Positions 7,375 through 12,869 of a stretch of DNA of 12,869 nucleotides are shown piece by piece; position 1 is the stretch's first letter; every line of letters starts with the position of its first letter. The notes beneath the pieces are model-generated. The model saw only the letters and a list, made by a program, of their open reading frames with translations, did no database searches and was not told the DNA's origin. Source of the DNA: an uncultured Clostridia bacterium (GTDB lineage: Bacteria > Bacillota > Clostridia > Saccharofermentanales > Saccharofermentanaceae); NCBI GenBank assembly GCA_946405115.1, contig CAMJGB010000027.1:1-12869 (forward strand), in the 5' to 3' direction. A program made the position numbers and the translations under genes.

Positions 7375-7402
7375 ATGATAAATCATTTATCAGAATTATC
7401 AA
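7375..7402 (-). promoter_or_regulatory. Predicted σA promoter of the transporter operon
   Basis: Read on the minus strand, TTGATA (7402-7397) and TATCAT (7380-7375) are separated by 16 bp. Each matches the consensus at five of six positions. The expected start is near 7368, giving a leader of roughly 60 nt before ATG 7306, with the operator immediately downstream of the start. Confidence 0.65.
7376..7392. repeat. 17-bp palindrome inside the promoter spacer
   Basis: TGATAAATCATTTATCA is a perfect inverted repeat with 8-bp arms around a single central C. It fills most of the -10/-35 spacer and overlaps the -10 element. It is unlike the CAACCGGTTG operator, so it could bind a second regulator. 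As an AT-rich sequence it could also arise by chance from promoter composition. Confidence 0.45.
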
Positions 7403-7521
7403 GTCAGAAATCGTTAATATATGATTTTTTATGCTGTTCGCACAAAGAACCCCGTTTCCGGTGTTCATTATGCACAATTCCAGGGGTATTTTCGGTGTGT
7501 GCAACAAGTGCAAATTAAAAG

Positions 7522-7535
7522 TGCAACCTGTTGCA
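7522..7535. promoter_or_regulatory. Operator-like or cre-like palindrome upstream of the transporter promoter
   Basis: TGCAACCTGTTGCA has 6-bp arms (TGCAAC / GTTGCA) around CT. It shares GCAACC-GTTG with the main operator, differing at the central base, and also fits the cre pattern TGNAANCGNNNNCA at all but one position. It lies about 160 bp upstream of the main operator, just beyond the 3' end of the regulator gene. It could be an auxiliary operator for looping or a CcpA site. The remaining sequence between 7403 and 7521 shows only degenerate half-sites (for example GGTGTGTGCAAC at 7494-7505). Confidence 0.45.
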
Positions 7536-7580
7536 AAGAAGGAGGCGGAATTTCTTTACAACGGCTGCACTAAAACCTTC

Positions 7581-7599
7581 AAAAGCACTGAAATTGCTT
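7581..7599 (-). terminator. Weak hairpin at the end of the regulator gene
   Basis: On the minus strand AAGCA and TGCTT form a 5-bp stem with a 7-nt loop, followed by only a short T run. The first arm overlaps the regulator's stop codon. It is the only candidate terminator between the regulator gene and the binding-protein gene. It is too weak to rule out read-through of the regulator transcript into the operon. Confidence 0.25.
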
Positions 7600-8596
7600 A
7601 CTGCGTGGACCTCTTAAAGGTAACGTCGTAGTGAAGCAGTTTCTTCTTGGGTACATCTTCCCCGTTCATGATGGCCATAAGTGTTGAGCAAGCCTCTGAT
7701 CCAAGTTGCTTAGGATCGTAATCTAGAGTAGTGATCGCAGGCTGGTAAGACTCAAGAACCGGGCTGTTATAGAATGATGCAACCCTGATGTCATCCGGAA
7801 CCTTAAGGCCAAGCTTTCTTATCTCGTCGAGTGCATAAGAACAGATCATATCGTCAGTACAGATGATGCAGTCTACGTTCTTACTTACTGCGTCATTTAC
7901 ATTCCTGACAGCTACTGCCTTATTATCTGAATTCATATATATAATATCGTCATCAACAGGCAACTTAAGATTGGAATAAGCCTTAAGGAAGCCCGCTTTC
8001 CTTGATCTGTTTACAACATGGTTCTCATCGCCGCCGATAAGCGCGATACGCTTCATCCCCTTAAGAAGAAGGATCTCAGTAAGCTCCTTACATGCGCCGA
8101 TATGGTCATTATCTATCTGATATACATTCTTATAAGGAGTGCTTCCGATAGTAACAAAAGGAATGCTCTCAGCAATAAGGAACTCCACGCAAGGATCCTT
8201 AAAGAGCGTTCTTGCAATGATTACACCGTCTACCTTCCTGTTCTTAACGACTCTCTCAAGCGCTGAGAAGTTATCCTCATATACCATGGAAAGAAGGATG
8301 TCGTGATTAAACGTGGAAGCGATGTCGGATACTCCGATCATACACTTCTGGAAGAACGGAAGTTCCGTAACTGTTGAATCTCCGGGGATTACCCATGCGA
8401 TGTTATAAGTCTTGGACTGTGCCAATCCCTTTGCCAGGGGACTCGGACGATAATCGTGCTCTTTAATATAAGCAAGAACCTTCTCTCTTGTAGCAGGTCC
8501 TATTCTGCCCTTTCCTGAAATGGCGCGGGAAACTGTGGTCTTGGATATACCAAGTTCCTTCGCAATATCGTCAATTGTAATTCTCTCGTCAGCCAT
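7598..8596 (-). CDS. LacI-family transcriptional regulator, probable repressor of the galactan genes
   Basis: This 332-residue protein has the full LacI/GalR architecture. The N-terminal helix-turn-helix is at 6-27 (ITIDDIAKELGISKTTVSRA and on), the hinge helix at 51-59 (PSPLAKGLA, whose leucine normally inserts at a central CG), and a periplasmic-binding-like effector domain from about 63 (YNIAWVIPGDS) through DCIICTDDMI to the family-typical LGSEACSTLM near the C-terminus. It binds DNA as a dimer and releases it when a sugar binds. Its place between the transporter operon and the GH42 gene, and identical palindromes with central CG at both promoters, make it the likely local regulator, equivalent to GanR of Bacillus. 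The inducer is not shown by the sequence; galactobiose or similar is inferred. Only a weak GGA precedes the ATG, suggesting modest expression. Its own promoter should lie in 8597-8714, so the operator there may also make it self-regulating. Confidence 0.95.
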   Translation of the reverse strand: MADERITIDDIAKELGISKTTVSRAISGKGRIGPATREKVLAYIKEHDYRPSPLAKGLAQSKTYNIAWVIPGDSTVTELPFFQKCMIGVSDIASTFNHDILLSMVYEDNFSALERVVKNRKVDGVIIARTLFKDPCVEFLIAESIPFVTIGSTPYKNVYQIDNDHIGACKELTEILLLKGMKRIALIGGDENHVVNRSRKAGFLKAYSNLKLPVDDDIIYMNSDNKAVAVRNVNDAVSKNVDCIICTDDMICSYALDEIRKLGLKVPDDIRVASFYNSPVLESYQPAITTLDYDPKQLGSEACSTLMAIMNGEDVPKKKLLHYDVTFKRSTQ

Positions 8597-8632
8597 AACA
8601 ATTATCCAGTCTAATAATTGCGCATTCGGTTA

Positions 8633-8662
8633 TTGCTATTACGCAACCGGTTGTGCTATGTT
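8633..8662 (+). promoter_or_regulatory. Predicted promoter of the GH42 β-galactosidase gene
   Basis: TTGCTA (8633-8638) and TATGTT (8657-8662) are spaced by 18 bp, each matching consensus at four of six positions. This is a moderate promoter that places the start about 45 nt before the ATG. The CAACCGGTTG operator lies wholly within the spacer, where a repressor would directly exclude RNA polymerase. Confidence 0.5.
8642..8655. promoter_or_regulatory. LacI-type operator in front of the GH42 gene
   Basis: CGCAACCGGTTGTG contains the perfect palindrome CAACCGGTTG (8644-8653), identical to that before the transporter operon, with matching flanks (GCAACCGGTTGT in common). It lies between the -35 and -10 of the GH42 promoter and about 45 bp upstream of the divergent regulator gene, so one site could control both. 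Confidence 0.75.
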
Positions 8663-8714
8663 TATTCTAACAATTCTTTCCAGAAATGTCACACAACTTT
8701 ATAAGGAGCATTTT

Positions 8715-10721
8715 ATGAAACCTGAACAATTCTTATTCGGATGCGCCTACTACGATGAATATATGCCTTCTTCCCGTATAGACGAAGATCTTAAGCTCAT
8801 GAGAGACGCTCACATGAACGTCATCAGAATCGCAGAATCCACATGGTCTACATGGGAGCAGCGCGAGGGCGAATTTGACTTCTCCTCCCTCATCAACATG
8901 CTCGAAGGAGCCCGTAAATACGGTCTTTTCGTAATAATAGGCACTCCTACCTATGCATTTCCCTCATGGCTGTCGGACATGTGTCCCGAAGTCCTTACGG
9001 AAACAAGTTCCGGACGTGCTCTTTACGGTCACAGACAGCTTATCGACATAACTAACACCACATACAGAAAGTATGCCGAGAGAATACTTCGCAAGATGCT
9101 CGATATCATAAGGCCGTATAACGACATCATCATCGGTTATCAGCTTGATAATGAGACAAGATCCGGCGGTGCTATGGGCAAGGATATCCAGAAGATATTT
9201 GCGCAACGAATGTACGAGAAGTACAACGGTGACCTCGAGGCATTCAATCTTGAATTCGGAATGGACTACTGGTCCAACAAAGTACCGTCATGGGATGCTT
9301 TCCCCGATGTAAAGGGCACAATCAACGGCTCTTTGGATGCCGAATACAGAGCATTCCTGCGCGATGTCATCGCTGAATTCCATATGTGGCTCAAGGAAAT
9401 AATCGATGAATACAGAACACCCGATCAGTTCATAACACATAACTTCGACTTCTCATGGGTAGGTTATTCATTCGGTATGCAGCCTGAGGTAAGTCAGGCT
9501 AAGACAGCTGAAGCCTGTGACATAGCAGGCGTCGACATCTACCACCCTACACAGGAGCTTCTTACAGGCGCAGAGATTGCCATGGGCGGAGCCATAGGAA
9601 GATCTATGAAGAAGGATAATTACCTGGTTCTTGAGACTGAGGCTCAGGGCCGTCCCTCATGGACACCTTTCCCCGGTCAGCTTACTTTGCAGGCTTTATC
9701 TCACTTATCTTCAGGAGCCGGATCAGTTATGTACTGGCACTGGCATTCTATCCATAACTCATATGAGACTTACTGGAAAGGAATCTTAAGCCACAATCTT
9801 AAGCCGAATAAGCCTTACTGGGAGCTTGCCGAATTCGGTAAGTTCATGACTGAGCATAAAGATACCATCTCCTACCTTAAAAAGAACTGCGACACGGCCA
9901 TTCTTCTTGATAACAGAAGCCTTACAGGAATAGAAGAGTTCCCACTAAACGGTGAAGAAGCATTCAAGGGCGATACTGAGTTTGACTATAACCACATGAT
10001 GAGACGCTGGTTTGATGCCTGCTACAAGATGAACATCGAGACTGACTTCGTATATGCCGAAGACGACTTCTCATCCTATAAGCTTCTGATAGTACCGGCA
10101 CTTTATTCAGCATCTGAAAAGACAATCACTAAGCTTCGTGAATTCGTTAAAGACGGAGGTCACCTCATTCTTACACCTAAGAGTCTTTTCAGCAACGAAC
10201 ACTTAAAGGTTTATCACGATGACCAGCCTCACAACTTTACCGACTTAACAGGTGCCACATACGATCAGTTCACGATTCCTGTAAACACAGGATTTAAAGG
10301 CTCTTTGCCGCTTAAAGGCAAGGCATCGGGTATCATGGAATTATATTCTCCCCTTACGTCAGACGGTGCAGAGGTGCTTAGTTCCTACGATCATCCTTAC
10401 TGGGGCGAATACGCAGCAGTCATGCGCCGCGGCACAGTGACCACAGTTGGCTGCATATTAGATGAACATGACACTTCTGCCGTTCTTACAGACACATTAA
10501 ACAACGCTGGAATAACGGTCCCCGCTGTCTCCTTCCCTGTCATCGTTAAGAAGGGCATCAACAAGAACGGCGAGAATGTCTCCTTCGTCTTCAACTACTC
10601 AATGAATCCTTCAGAGTATGTAATAACCGAAGACTGCAGAAACATTAAGACCGGCGAATCGTACAAAGCAGGCGATTCTGTCACTCTCCCGACTTGGGGT
10701 TACCTGATCACTGTAAGTTAA
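8715..10721 (+). CDS. ganA: GH42 β-galactosidase, cytoplasmic
   Basis: This 668-residue enzyme of glycoside hydrolase family 42 releases galactose from β-galactosides. In galactan loci it trims galactobiose and longer galacto-oligosaccharides. The barrel starts at FLFGCAYYDEYMPSSRIDED (6-25). The acid/base glutamate is E147 in GYQLDNETRS, and the nucleophile is E307 in YLVLETEAQGRPSWTPFPGQ. MYWHWHSIHNSYE (339-351) lies near the barrel end, the trimerisation domain covers about 390-600, and a small β-domain ends the protein. Length is normal for the family. There is no signal peptide. The four cysteines that bind zinc in some GH42 enzymes are not seen. The frame stays open back to 8520, but that part runs through the regulator gene. 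ATG 8715 has AAGGAG 6 nt upstream and begins the conserved domain, so it is chosen. It is divergent from the regulator and has its own operator-controlled promoter. Confidence 0.96.
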   Translation: MKPEQFLFGCAYYDEYMPSSRIDEDLKLMRDAHMNVIRIAESTWSTWEQREGEFDFSSLINMLEGARKYGLFVIIGTPTYAFPSWLSDMCPEVLTETSSGRALYGHRQLIDITNTTYRKYAERILRKMLDIIRPYNDIIIGYQLDNETRSGGAMGKDIQKIFAQRMYEKYNGDLEAFNLEFGMDYWSNKVPSWDAFPDVKGTINGSLDAEYRAFLRDVIAEFHMWLKEIIDEYRTPDQFITHNFDFSWVGYSFGMQPEVSQAKTAEACDIAGVDIYHPTQELLTGAEIAMGGAIGRSMKKDNYLVLETEAQGRPSWTPFPGQLTLQALSHLSSGAGSVMYWHWHSIHNSYETYWKGILSHNLKPNKPYWELAEFGKFMTEHKDTISYLKKNCDTAILLDNRSLTGIEEFPLNGEEAFKGDTEFDYNHMMRRWFDACYKMNIETDFVYAEDDFSSYKLLIVPALYSASEKTITKLREFVKDGGHLILTPKSLFSNEHLKVYHDDQPHNFTDLTGATYDQFTIPVNTGFKGSLPLKGKASGIMELYSPLTSDGAEVLSSYDHPYWGEYAAVMRRGTVTTVGCILDEHDTSAVLTDTLNNAGITVPAVSFPVIVKKGINKNGENVSFVFNYSMNPSEYVITEDCRNIKTGESYKAGDSVTLPTWGYLITVS

Positions 10722-10726
10722 TCAGC

Positions 10727-12262
10727 TTAAGCTTTGAATATCACGAACGACTGAGACTTCATTCGGAGCACTCCGTCCTCGTACTTGCCCTCGCCTATAG
10801 ACCAGAAAGGTCTTACATCTCCGAGGTCAATTCCTATACTGACCTCTGACGAATTCGGGTTTACAGCTATCTTTAAGTCACCTCTTCGGTATACAAGAAG
10901 CGGAGAATCGCCTGTTGAATACAGAACCTCAAAAGGAGTATCTGCAGAGAGGCTGTCCTCGGAAACCCTTAATTTTGTTAGCATTTTAACAATGTTAAAT
11001 ATCGAATCGGGTACTTTAGACAGCGATTCAACGGTCGGTGCATCGGAAGAATCGTCACAAGGAAGGTAGAGATTCCCTCTTCTTCCCGCCTCAAGCACGG
11101 AAGCATCCCACTGCATCGGAGTTCTGGAACCCGTACGCGTATATCCGCCTTCAAACGACTTAAGATCCAGGTACTTCATACCAATCTCATCACCGTAGTA
11201 AATGAACGGAACCGTAGGCATCGTAAGAATGAATGCCATTGCAAGCTTTCTCTCGCGGTCAGAAAGGCCATAGGAGATTCTGGTCGTATCGTGGTTACCT
11301 GTAATCAATGAGAAATAGCCGTTATCCTTAACTGCCTCGTAAGCCGGAACAAATTCATTAAGGAACTTCTCACAAGAAACACCTGAATCGGCACGGAAGT
11401 AGCTTCTGTCCTCTCCCTCGGTCTCGTGGTCACGTACAAGGAAGTTGTAGCCGTTACCGCCGTGATCTAAGAAGAAGTCCATGTCAAAGCCTGCTTCATT
11501 AACTGCGATATAGGGACAGCACCACTCGGATACAAATGCGCAGTCCGGAAATCTCGACTTAATCTCACCGATCATCTCCTTCCAAAGAGCTGCTGTCTGA
11601 TGCCATGTATCGTCCCCCTTAATAAGGCTGTCCGCCATATCAACACGGAATCCGTCACAGCCCATCTCAAGCCAGAAGAAACATACATCCTTAATGGCTT
11701 CACGGGTTGCAACAGCTTCTTCGGAATCCATTGAGGACTGCCAGCTTTCCTTAGGATCAACCCAGCCGTAGTTAAGCGCGGGCTGACACTTGAAGAAGTT
11801 TAGCATGTAAGTACCGTTACGCTCCGCCTCGCCTCCGATGTACGGACGGCCGGGAATGCCCTTGAACCATGAATCAGTCCAGATGTATCTTCCGGAGTAC
11901 TCGTTAACTTCAGCCTTGGAGCTTTCCTTGAACCACTCGTGCTCCTCGGAAGTGTGACCCGGAACAAGGTCAAGCAGAATGTGCATACCTCGCTTATGCG
12001 CCTCTTCGAAAAGCTTCTTCGCATCATCATTAGTTCCGTATCTTTCTGCGACTTTCTTATAGTCACGCACATCGTAACCTGCATCCTTAAAAGGTGAATC
12101 GTAGATAGGATTAAGCCAGATGGAATCACATCCTAATTCCATAACATAATCGAGCTTATCGATGATGCCCTGAAGCGTACCTACACCCTTGCCTTCGGGT
12201 GAATAAAAAGACTGTGGATATATCTCATAGAAGATTGCATTTCTTAACCAATCAGCAGACAT
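10727..12262 (-). CDS. GH13 α-glucosidase-type enzyme (oligo-1,6-glucosidase / trehalose synthase branch)
   Basis: This 511-residue cytoplasmic enzyme of the α-amylase family acts on α-glucosidic bonds. Conserved region I is DLVPGHTSEEHEWF (98-111, with G where many relatives have N). The nucleophile is D208 in DGFRVDMADS, the acid/base is E246 in AFVSEWC, and the transition-state aspartate is D325 in GNHDTTR. FYEIYPQSFY (11-20) opens the barrel, and GSRTPMQWD (378-386) is typical of the oligo-1,6-glucosidase and trehalose synthase groups. A short β-domain follows from about 430. All catalytic residues are present. There is no signal peptide. The substrate (malto-oligosaccharide, isomaltose or trehalose-like) cannot be told from sequence. 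AGGAG lies 6 nt before the ATG. It points toward the GH42 gene, with the two stop codons 5 bp apart, and shares no operator with the galactan genes, so it is probably a separate unit. Confidence 0.93.
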   Translation of the reverse strand: MSADWLRNAIFYEIYPQSFYSPEGKGVGTLQGIIDKLDYVMELGCDSIWLNPIYDSPFKDAGYDVRDYKKVAERYGTNDDAKKLFEEAHKRGMHILLDLVPGHTSEEHEWFKESSKAEVNEYSGRYIWTDSWFKGIPGRPYIGGEAERNGTYMLNFFKCQPALNYGWVDPKESWQSSMDSEEAVATREAIKDVCFFWLEMGCDGFRVDMADSLIKGDDTWHQTAALWKEMIGEIKSRFPDCAFVSEWCCPYIAVNEAGFDMDFFLDHGGNGYNFLVRDHETEGEDRSYFRADSGVSCEKFLNEFVPAYEAVKDNGYFSLITGNHDTTRISYGLSDRERKLAMAFILTMPTVPFIYYGDEIGMKYLDLKSFEGGYTRTGSRTPMQWDASVLEAGRRGNLYLPCDDSSDAPTVESLSKVPDSIFNIVKMLTKLRVSEDSLSADTPFEVLYSTGDSPLLVYRRGDLKIAVNPNSSEVSIGIDLGDVRPFWSIGEGKYEDGVLRMKSQSFVIFKA

Positions 12263-12276
12263 AGTAAACTCCTATA

Positions 12277-12304
12277 TTGAACAATTTAATGTTTGCATTA
12301 TAAT
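12277..12304 (+). promoter_or_regulatory. Predicted promoter of the EamA-family transporter gene
   Basis: TTGAAC (12277-12282) and a perfect TATAAT (12299-12304) are spaced by 16 bp. The -10 ends only 9 nt before the ATG at 12314, so transcription should start within a few bases of the start codon. TATAAT is also found on the opposite strand here (12302-12297), and the region may serve the divergent GH13 gene too, though no clear -35 was seen for it. Confidence 0.55.
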
Positions 12305-12313
12305 ATCCGCGTT

Positions 12314-12869
12314 ATGAGAAAAACCACTCCTAAAGGAATAATTATATTACTGCTGACAGCTCTTATATGGGGCTCGTCATTTGTAGCCCAGAGCATCGGA
12401 ATAAAGAGCGTCGATGCATTCACTTTTATGGCTGTAAGAACAATCCTCGGAACACTGGTTCTCCTCCCCGTCGTACTCATAAGCAACGGCGGCTTTAGTA
12501 ATCTCATAGACAAGAAAACTTTAAAGGCAGGTCTCATATTAGGATCTGTATTTGCCGTAGCACAGAATCTTCAGCAGTTCGCATTCTATTATTCGACATC
12601 AGGAAAGATCGCATTCATCACATCTTTTTATATGTTCTTCGTACCTCTTCTCGGCTTGATCCTTAAGAAGAGAATCGCACCATTGACATGGGCAGCAATA
12701 TTCATTGCATTGGGTGGTTTGTTCCTTCTTTGCATCAACCCTTCCGACTTAACATCCGTTAACAAAGGCGATCTTCTGGCGCTCGCGTGTTCAGTCGTCT
12801 ATGCGGTTCAGATCATGCTCATTGATAAGTTCACAGGAGAGAACATTAACGGCATCAAATTGTCCTTCA
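12314..12869 (+). CDS. EamA/DMT-superfamily transporter, N-terminal part (3' end outside window)
   Basis: The frame is open from ATG 12314 to the window edge, 185 complete codons, with no stop. It begins MRKTTPKG and then a hydrophobic helix containing LIWGSSFVAQ, the signature of EamA-domain proteins of the drug/metabolite transporter superfamily. Further helices are TFMAVRTILGTLVLLPVVLI, an LGSVFAVAQNLQQFAFYYST stretch, FITSFYMFFVPLLGLILKKR and WAAIFIALGGLFLLCINP. The visible part covers the first EamA repeat and the start of the second. Such proteins export or import small metabolites, but substrates are rarely predictable. No Shine-Dalgarno sequence lies before the ATG and the promoter is very close, implying a nearly leaderless mRNA. 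It is divergent from the GH13 gene, with 51 bp between start codons. Confidence 0.9.
   Translation, partial: MRKTTPKGIIILLLTALIWGSSFVAQSIGIKSVDAFTFMAVRTILGTLVLLPVVLISNGGFSNLIDKKTLKAGLILGSVFAVAQNLQQFAFYYSTSGKIAFITSFYMFFVPLLGLILKKRIAPLTWAAIFIALGGLFLLCINPSDLTSVNKGDLLALACSVVYAVQIMLIDKFTGENINGIKLSF

Noticed and set aside
8621..8635. Possible second operator CGCATTCGGTTATTG upstream of the GH42 promoter
   Set aside because: It resembles the operator in only part of its length and lacks dyad symmetry; noted as at most a degenerate half-site.
8520..8714. 65-codon N-terminal extension of the GH42 gene
   Set aside because: It would run through the regulator's start and the operator/promoter region; ATG 8715 has a well-placed AAGGAG and starts the conserved domain.
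10724..10733. AGCTTAAGCT palindrome between the convergent genes as a terminator
   Set aside because: The arms are 5 bp with no loop and no T tract, so it cannot fold as an intrinsic terminator.
1..12869. Mobile elements, CRISPR arrays, tRNA or rRNA genes
   Set aside because: No transposase or integrase pattern, no regularly spaced direct repeats and no tRNA- or rRNA-like segments were seen on either strand.

Overview
The window carries a compact β-1,4-galactan (arabinogalactan side-chain) utilisation locus from a Gram-positive bacterium, most likely a gut or rumen member of the Clostridia. The assignment rests on strong GGAGG-type ribosome binding sites, a lipoprotein substrate-binding protein in place of a periplasmic one, a LacI-type local regulator, moderate GC content, and a gene set matching the ganR-ganS-ganP-ganQ-ganA-ganB module known from Bacillus subtilis. 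The species cannot be read from the sequence.

Layout. (1) Positions 1-299, plus strand: the 3' end of a small Tic20/DUF4870-like membrane protein, followed by a hairpin terminator (328-355) shared with the operon arriving from the other side. (2) Positions 378-7306, minus strand, transcribed right to left: substrate-binding lipoprotein (GanS-like), a 12-bp-stem intergenic hairpin, two ABC permeases (GanP- and GanQ-like) joined by a one-base TAATG overlap, a 612-residue protein of unrecognised family with a deacetylase/GH57-like N-terminal region, a 72-residue four-cysteine zinc-ribbon protein overlapping it by 28 nt, and a GH53 endo-β-1,4-galactanase with no signal peptide. (3) Positions 7307-7597: a regulatory region with a good promoter, a LacI-type operator, a 17-bp palindrome in the promoter spacer and a second operator/cre-like palindrome. 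(4) Positions 7598-8596, minus strand: the LacI-family regulator. (5) Positions 8597-8714: divergent control region with the same CAACCGGTTG operator lying between the -35 and -10 of the next gene. (6) Positions 8715-10721, plus strand: GH42 β-galactosidase. (7) Positions 10727-12262, minus strand: GH13 α-glucosidase-type enzyme, convergent with GH42 and only 5 bp from it. (8) Positions 12314-12869, plus strand: start of an EamA/DMT-family transporter running off the window, with a promoter that implies an almost leaderless mRNA.

How the genes work together (inference from families and operator sharing): galacto-oligosaccharides are bound by the lipoprotein, imported through the two permeases powered by an ATPase encoded elsewhere, cut by the cytoplasmic GH53 enzyme and trimmed to galactose by the GH42 enzyme. 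The LacI-type repressor probably controls both the transporter operon and the GH42 gene through the identical 10-bp palindrome. The 612-residue protein and its overlapping zinc-ribbon partner lie between transporter and galactanase and are the least explained part. They may add a further step to the breakdown of decorated galactan. No mobile element, CRISPR array, tRNA or rRNA was seen.
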